Part shown: piece by piece, positions 51,778 through 56,101 of the stretch
How positions within the stretch are numbered: the stretch's first letter is position 1
Layout: each line of letters begins with the position of its first letter
Origin: JAWPNA01 sp045402695
GTDB lineage: Bacteria > Acidobacteriota > Polarisedimenticolia > JACPZX01 > DASXTC01
Direction: 5' to 3'
Assembly: GCA_045402695.1 (NCBI GenBank)
Contig: JAWPNA010000030.1
Location: 1 to 56,101, forward strand
Length of the DNA: 56,101 nt
Notes under the pieces: model-generated
What the model was told of the DNA's origin: nothing
Database searches by the model: none
What the model saw: the letters and a program-made list of their open reading frames with translations, nothing else
Program-made: the position numbers and the translations under genes

Positions 51778-53448
51778 ATGAGTCCAACCCTCTCCCCGAC
51801 ATGCTTGGAAACAGTTCTCGCCTACCACGAACGGACCAAGCACCACGCGGGACGCTACGCGCAGTCACTGGGATACATGGATTGGAATACGCAACCGGAC
51901 CCTTTCCGGACGTACGACGGCGCCGAGATCCTTCTACTTGACGAGGTTCCCCCCACACCCGAGCCCTGCTACGACGCCGCCTTCCGGCCTGGGGCGACCG
52001 AACCCCGCCCCGTGGACCGATCGAGCATCTCTCAGCTCTTCTACGATTGCCTCGCGCTCTCGGCGTGGAAGGAACTGGGAGCGGCGAGATGGTCACTGCG
52101 GGTTAATCCCTCGAGCGGCGCTCTCCATCCCACGGAAGGCTATTTGATGGCAGGGCCGATTGCCGGCCTGTCCGGTACGGCAGCCCTCTATCACTACGCG
52201 CCGTTGCGCCATGGGCTGGAGGTGAGAGCCGCGCTCTGCCGCCGCGACTGGGCCGACTTGACCAGCGGTCTCCCGCCCGGTGCGCTGCTCGTCGGCCTCA
52301 CCTCGATTCACTGGAGGGAGTCCTGGAAATATGGAGAGCGGGCGTTCCGGTACTGCCACCACGACGTCGGCCATGCGATCGCGGCCGTCGCCCTGGCTGC
52401 CTCCGTCCTGGGCTGGAAAGCCCGCTTGCTCGAAGGGTGCGCCGATCGGGAGCTGGCAGTCCTGCTGGGGGTTGCTCTGCAGAACGGTGTCGAGGCGGAG
52501 CATCCCGACTGCCTGCTCGTGATCTACCCGGCCGGCGTGGGCTTTCCCTTGGAGCATCAGCGCTCTCATCGTCTAGCCCCCGACCTCCTTGGTCGCCTGT
52601 CCAGGATCCCGATGGCCGGCCGCCCGAACCAGCTCAGCACGGGGCATCACTCGTGGCCTGTCATCGACGAGGTTGCCGAAGCCAGCGCCCGCGTCGCGCC
52701 TCCTCCTTCTTCGTACTGGGAATCCCGCGCGCGCACGCAGGCCCCACCACACCAGCCGGACGGGATCTCCGCACGCCGGATCATCCGCCAGCGCCGGAGC
52801 GCCGTGGCCATGGATGGCCGGTCATCGATGGGTCGCGACAGCTTCTACGCAATGATCGAGAGAGCCCTGGGGAAGCGCGGCCCCGTTCCGTTCGATTCTC
52901 TCCCCTGGAAACCCGCGGTTCATCTCGTGCTCTTCGTGCATCGCGTGGACGGGCTCGAGCCGGGTCTCTACAGCCTCGTCCGGCGTCCCGATGCCCTCGA
53001 CCAGCTCAAGGCGGCGATGCGATCGGAGTTCGAGTGGTCCCGTCCGGAAGGATGCCCGGATGACCTGCCTCTTTTTCGGCTCGTGCGGGGCAATTGTCGC
53101 GACGTGGCCTTTGGCGTTTCCTGCCACCAGGAGATCGCCGCGGATGGCGTCTTCGCACTGGCGATGGTGGCTGAGTTCGAGCCGCGACTGAAAGAACATG
53201 GGCCATGGTTCTACAGGCGGCTCCATTGGGAAGCCGGGCTGATCGGACAAGTGCTCTACCTGGAGGCGGAGGCGGCCGGCGTGCGGTCAACCGGGATCGG
53301 CTGCTTTTTCGACGATGAGGTGCACCGGGCCGCCGGCCTGGCGGACCACCGCTACCAGGACATCTATCACTTCACCGTGGGCGGGGCCGTGGACGACCCG
53401 CGCCTGAAAACGATGCCGGCCTACAATCGCGCTTCGACTCCAGCGTGA
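51778..53448 (+). CDS. SagB/ThcOx-type nitroreductase, two-domain form
   Basis: About 556 residues from the ATG at 51778, with GGGAG 4-5 bases upstream; a GTG at 51745 is less likely. The N-terminal half contains RVNPSSGALHPTEGYLM, the SagB/ThcOx signature, and an FMN-type nitroreductase fold. The C-terminal half repeats the fold, starting around RRIIRQRRSAVAMDG. SagB enzymes oxidise azolines to azoles in modified peptides, but stand-alone double-domain members have no known substrate. No precursor peptide or YcaO gene was seen nearby. Cytoplasmic, FMN-dependent by family. Confidence 0.87.
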   Translation: MSPTLSPTCLETVLAYHERTKHHAGRYAQSLGYMDWNTQPDPFRTYDGAEILLLDEVPPTPEPCYDAAFRPGATEPRPVDRSSISQLFYDCLALSAWKELGAARWSLRVNPSSGALHPTEGYLMAGPIAGLSGTAALYHYAPLRHGLEVRAALCRRDWADLTSGLPPGALLVGLTSIHWRESWKYGERAFRYCHHDVGHAIAAVALAASVLGWKARLLEGCADRELAVLLGVALQNGVEAEHPDCLLVIYPAGVGFPLEHQRSHRLAPDLLGRLSRIPMAGRPNQLSTGHHSWPVIDEVAEASARVAPPPSSYWESRARTQAPPHQPDGISARRIIRQRRSAVAMDGRSSMGRDSFYAMIERALGKRGPVPFDSLPWKPAVHLVLFVHRVDGLEPGLYSLVRRPDALDQLKAAMRSEFEWSRPEGCPDDLPLFRLVRGNCRDVAFGVSCHQEIAADGVFALAMVAEFEPRLKEHGPWFYRRLHWEAGLIGQVLYLEAEAAGVRSTGIGCFFDDEVHRAAGLADHRYQDIYHFTVGGAVDDPRLKTMPAYNRASTPA

Positions 53449-53565
53449 CCGGCGCATTGCCGCGGGCGGCGGCGCGGCCTATGATGGATGGCGTGGATCG
53501 GTGCACAGGTCGGGACCTGGGCCCTTGATTGTCGGCACGTGACACGTCTCCGGAAGGAGCTCCCC

Positions 53566-54024
53566 ATGCGTCGTCTCCCCTTCACGTTCATCCCCTTTGC
53601 TCTGCTTGCCGGCGCGGTCATCCTCGGCGCCGAGCCTTCGCGACCGGAGTTCCTCAAGCTGAAGGTCTCCACCCACAGTGGGCCGATGCCGCTCGACCTC
53701 AAGCTCACCGGCAGCCTGGCCGGCGTCGATCTGTCCGCCGGCGAGTGCTTCATCCGATGGGATCGCACCTACGAAACTCCGGCCCATCAGGTCCTGCAGC
53801 AGAGGGAGGAGTTCCCCTGCCAGCCTCCCGTGGCTCCGGCGGGCGGGAAGACCGTCGGCGACGTCTTCGAACGGAAGCTCACTCTCGAGGAACCGGGCGA
53901 CTACTCGATCCGGATCGTGTTCAAGCAGGCCGACGGGCATCAGGTGGCGGGCACGACCCAGGAGGTCAAGGTGTACCGCGGGAAGATCGAGGTCGGCGTG
54001 ACCGGGACGTACCAGCACGACTGA
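53566..54024 (+). CDS. Small secreted protein of unknown function, beta-sandwich-like
   Basis: A 152-residue protein from an ATG with AAGGAG 6 bases upstream. The signal peptide (FTFIPFALLAGAVILGAE) is followed by a beta-rich domain with PKD/Ig-like features (LKLTGSLAGVDLSAGECF, then EEPGDYSIRIVF). The gene's last 59 bases overlap the convergent GIY-YIG gene. No named family was recognised; likely exported. Confidence 0.7.
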   Translation: MRRLPFTFIPFALLAGAVILGAEPSRPEFLKLKVSTHSGPMPLDLKLTGSLAGVDLSAGECFIRWDRTYETPAHQVLQQREEFPCQPPVAPAGGKTVGDVFERKLTLEEPGDYSIRIVFKQADGHQVAGTTQEVKVYRGKIEVGVTGTYQHD

Positions 54025-54316
54025 GGGCGGAAATCGTCACGCCGCGAGACAGCGGCGGCGAGCTGGATGGCGAGCCGAGGATCAACCCGAGCTTTTCCCC
54101 TCGAGTCAGCGTCTTGATGAAGGCCTCGCGTCGCGAGGCGCTGGACCGTGTGCGACGAGCCTCCTGATAGACAAGTCTGATCGGAAGCCGCGCTCGCCTA
54201 TACTTCGATGCAACTTCACGCTGGTGGGCGGTGAGACGCTGCCTCAGATCGAGGGTGATCCCCGTGTAAAGGGTCCCATCGCCGTACTCCAGGATGTAGA
54301 CCCGCCAGCCGTGCAT
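53966..54316 (-). CDS. GIY-YIG domain protein (UPF0213/YhbQ-like)
   Basis: About 116 residues from the ATG at 54316 (an earlier ATG at 54364 is possible). The GIY-YIG core WRVYILEYGDGTLYTGITLD is followed by LRQRLTAHQREVASKY, with the conserved Arg and Glu in REAFIKTLTRGEK. The family consists of small putative nucleases of unknown role, not mobile introns. The C-terminal 30 residues are Ser/Arg-rich and overlap the convergent gene, so they may be unconstrained. Confidence 0.85.
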   Translation of the reverse strand: MHGWRVYILEYGDGTLYTGITLDLRQRLTAHQREVASKYRRARLPIRLVYQEARRTRSSASRREAFIKTLTRGEKLGLILGSPSSSPPLSRGVTISALSRAGTSRSRRPRSSRGTP

Positions 54317-54440
54317 CAGCCCATGATCCACATCCCCGCAAACACCGGCGTCGCCACCGTACAATCCATGAAGTCACGCGCCCTGCCATCAAGCACGCCG
54401 GGCAGCGTCAACGAAACCCTGGTCCCGAGGAGGAGGAACG

Positions 54441-54686
54441 GTGCGAACACGAATGGTGACCTTGATCGGTCTCGCAATGCTGTGTGTCGTGGCTGCGTGC
54501 ACGCGCTGGCACGAAGCCACGACGGACGTCACGGTCCATGGAAGCGACATCGTGTACTTGAGAGACGAGCGGGCTAACCTGTGCTTCGCTGTTCTCTTCA
54601 TGGCGAATGCCGCCGGGACCTCGGTCAACGAGATGAGCATGACCTCCGTGCCCTGCGAGAATCTGCAGGGTGTGGAGGCTCGATGA
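54441..54686 (+). CDS. Small putative lipoprotein
   Basis: An 81-residue protein from a GTG with AGGAGG 4-5 bases upstream. The N-terminus has a hydrophobic stretch ending in LCVVAAC, a fair lipobox with the lipidated Cys at about residue 20. The rest holds two more cysteines and no recognised domain. If processed, it would be a short periplasmic or outer-membrane lipoprotein. Function unknown. Confidence 0.6.
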   Translation: MRTRMVTLIGLAMLCVVAACTRWHEATTDVTVHGSDIVYLRDERANLCFAVLFMANAAGTSVNEMSMTSVPCENLQGVEAR

Positions 54687-54713
54687 GGGAGACACTCACC
54701 GAGCCTCGTTCTC

Positions 54714-55556
54714 TTACTTGCTCTCTGGGGCCGACCCACCGGACAGTTGCTTCGGACGTCGCGTCATACCGGCTCCAAGCAGCGAACGCCAGACCGCGTC
54801 TGGCAGAAGGCTGCTGAGCGCCAGGATGAGAGCCCCTCTGACGGGATATCGCAGCCTCGGAGAGACATCCTCCGCGGCCCTCAGGATGGCCTCGGCAACA
54901 GGCAGCGGCTCGGGCGCGTTCTGGTCTTCCTTGAACACCCATTCCATGTAGTTCGTGAGCTGCGTGTCGTATTCGCCATGTGCCGTGACCTGGAGCGATC
55001 GACTGATGAATCCCGTCTTGAAATGCGCGGGCTCGATCAGCTTCACGCGGATGCCATGCAGTGAGGCCTCGTAGCGGAACGACTCGGAGAACCCCTCGAT
55101 CGCGAATTTGCTCGCATGGTAGAGCGATGCGAAGGGGGCTGCCATGCGCCCCCCGATCGAGGAAACGTTGATGATGGTTCCTCCACCTCTGCTGCGCATG
55201 ACCGGCATCACGTGTCGGATGAGTGAGAGTGGGCCGAGCACGTTCGTGCGAAACTGGAGATCGATCTGCTCTGCCGTAGCTCCTTCCAGTGGACCGAAAA
55301 CTCCATAGCCGGCGTTGTTGACCAGGACGTCGATTCCACCGAAGCGATCAACGACGGCTGAGACAACCGCCGCGATACTCTTCTCATCTGTTACGTCGAG
55401 CTTGAATACACTTACGTTTTGCCCAGTCGCCCATGTGCTCAGCGCCGCTGGGTCCCGTGAAGTGCCGGCGACCTGCCAGCTCCGGCGGGACATCAGTTCG
55501 GAGGTGAGACGCCCGATGCCGGAAGAAACGCCTGTGATCAGAACCGTCTTCGCCAC
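54714..55556 (-). CDS. Short-chain dehydrogenase/reductase
   Basis: A 280-residue classical SDR. The cofactor motif TGVSSGIG (residues 8-15), the structural NNAG, and the catalytic Ser (NVSSIGG) with Tyr and Lys (YHASK) are all present. It is NADP(H)- or NAD(H)-dependent and cytoplasmic; substrate unknown. The start is a GTG at 55556 without a strong ribosome site. It is unlinked to its neighbours, with about 290 bases of no recognised content upstream. Confidence 0.92.
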   Translation of the reverse strand: MAKTVLITGVSSGIGRLTSELMSRRSWQVAGTSRDPAALSTWATGQNVSVFKLDVTDEKSIAAVVSAVVDRFGGIDVLVNNAGYGVFGPLEGATAEQIDLQFRTNVLGPLSLIRHVMPVMRSRGGGTIINVSSIGGRMAAPFASLYHASKFAIEGFSESFRYEASLHGIRVKLIEPAHFKTGFISRSLQVTAHGEYDTQLTNYMEWVFKEDQNAPEPLPVAEAILRAAEDVSPRLRYPVRGALILALSSLLPDAVWRSLLGAGMTRRPKQLSGGSAPESK

Positions 55557-55842
55557 TCAAGGATTCCCTTCCTGCACTGGCGCGTCCCGGCCGGCGCGGT
55601 AGAGGCACACACCCTCACGACCGTCGGCGGCCTCGAGGACCGATCGTACACCGGAGCAGACGAAGGAGGGAAGCCGAGCCTCGCAGTCGCGCATGGCCAA
55701 CTTCCAGCCACGGGAGCCGCTTGCGTGGACCCCACCCGGGGCGTTACCCTGCGCGCATGGCTAGGCGCTCGGAACTCGTATCTCCGCTTTACGTGCACCT
55801 GCGCCGTGACCTCCAAGGGCTTTCTTCGCGAAGGCCCGAGCC

Positions 55843-56101
55843 ATGAACATCACCGTCCGTGTTCCTTCCCCGCTCCGCGGCGACTGCGCGGGCGCCTCGG
55901 AGCTGAAGCTCTCGGTCGCGAGCGTGCGCGGAGCCCTCGGGGAGCTCGAGCGGCGCTACCCCTCGCTTCACCGCAGCATCTGCGACGAGACGGGTGCGGT
56001 GCGTCCTCACGTGAACCTGTTCGTGAACCTGGCTCATGTGCGCGATCGGGATGGGCTCGACACGGCGCTGGCGCCCGGGGACGTCCTCACGATCCTGCCC
56101 G
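55843..56101 (+). CDS. MoaD/ThiS-family ubiquitin-like protein (3' truncated by the window end)
   Basis: The open frame from the ATG at 55843 runs past the last base. The visible 86 residues read as a beta-grasp sulfur-carrier protein: VRGALGELERRYPSL, then HVNLFVNLAHVRDRDGL and ALAPGDVLTIL-P. Full members end in a Gly-Gly tail that is not in view. The family donates sulfur for molybdopterin, thiamin or cysteine synthesis. AAGG upstream supports the start. Confidence 0.8.
   Translation, partial: MNITVRVPSPLRGDCAGASELKLSVASVRGALGELERRYPSLHRSICDETGAVRPHVNLFVNLAHVRDRDGLDTALAPGDVLTILP

Noticed and set aside
51778..53448. Thiazole/oxazole-modified peptide cluster
   Set aside because: The SagB-like enzyme is present, but there is no YcaO cyclodehydratase and no precursor peptide next to it.
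53966..54316. GIY-YIG homing endonuclease or mobile element
   Set aside because: It is a small stand-alone UPF0213-like protein with no intron or insertion context.

Overview
High-GC bacterial DNA, most likely Acidobacteriota. Two things point there: a protein with the VWFA-related repeat architecture common in that phylum (7278-9275), and a Ser/Thr kinase fused to a TolB-like propeller (1-2340). Secreted PQQ-like beta-propellers are also very abundant. Nothing in the window (no rRNA, no marker gene) fixes the class. No tRNA, CRISPR array or intact insertion sequence was seen.

Layout. 1-9.3 kb: unlinked genes, namely a kinase-propeller (5' end cut by the window edge), a DUF4143 ATPase remnant, a large secreted subtilase, a DUF5946 protein and the VWFA-related protein. 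9.5-31.9 kb: sixteen genes all on the minus strand with gaps of at most about 80 bases and many stop/start overlaps, probably one long operon read from 31876 down to 9526. In transcription order it holds a propeller with a C-terminal lectin-like domain, a second propeller, a LuxE-like adenylate-forming enzyme, a LuxC-like aldehyde-dehydrogenase-fold reductase, an iron-type alcohol dehydrogenase, a third propeller, a HemN-like radical SAM protein, a fourth propeller, a TonB-dependent receptor, a flavin halogenase-like enzyme, a DUF3311 peptide with its sodium/solute symporter, a GT4 glycosyltransferase, a hotdog thioesterase, and a LolD/MacB-like ABC ATPase with its FtsX permease. 32.0-36.6 kb: an EamA-type transporter on the minus strand and, divergently, two more propellers and a LolA-like/DUF1579-like protein.

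36.5-42.4 kb: a 3-methyladenine glycosylase, a GFA-family zinc protein, and a MocR-type regulator facing a three-gene PLP-enzyme operon across a compact AT-rich control region with three inverted repeats. 42.4-48.2 kb: a small secreted protein, two divergent DUF3857/transglutaminase-like proteins (one lacking the catalytic cysteine) and an MFS transporter. 48.3-56.1 kb: a secreted protein, a receiver/histidine kinase/receiver cassette, a two-domain SagB/ThcOx-type nitroreductase, small secreted proteins, a GIY-YIG protein, an SDR and the start of a MoaD/ThiS-like gene cut by the window end.

How it may work (inference). The long operon looks like a complete uncharacterised pathway. Thioesterase, LuxE-like and LuxC-like enzymes plus an alcohol dehydrogenase could turn an acyl group into an acid, aldehyde and alcohol. 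The radical SAM, halogenase-like and glycosyltransferase enzymes could decorate it. The ABC pair, symporter and TonB receptor could move it across the envelope, and the exported propellers would act in the periplasm. No PKS, NRPS, acyl carrier protein or luxAB is present, so it is neither a classical biosynthetic cluster nor a lux operon.
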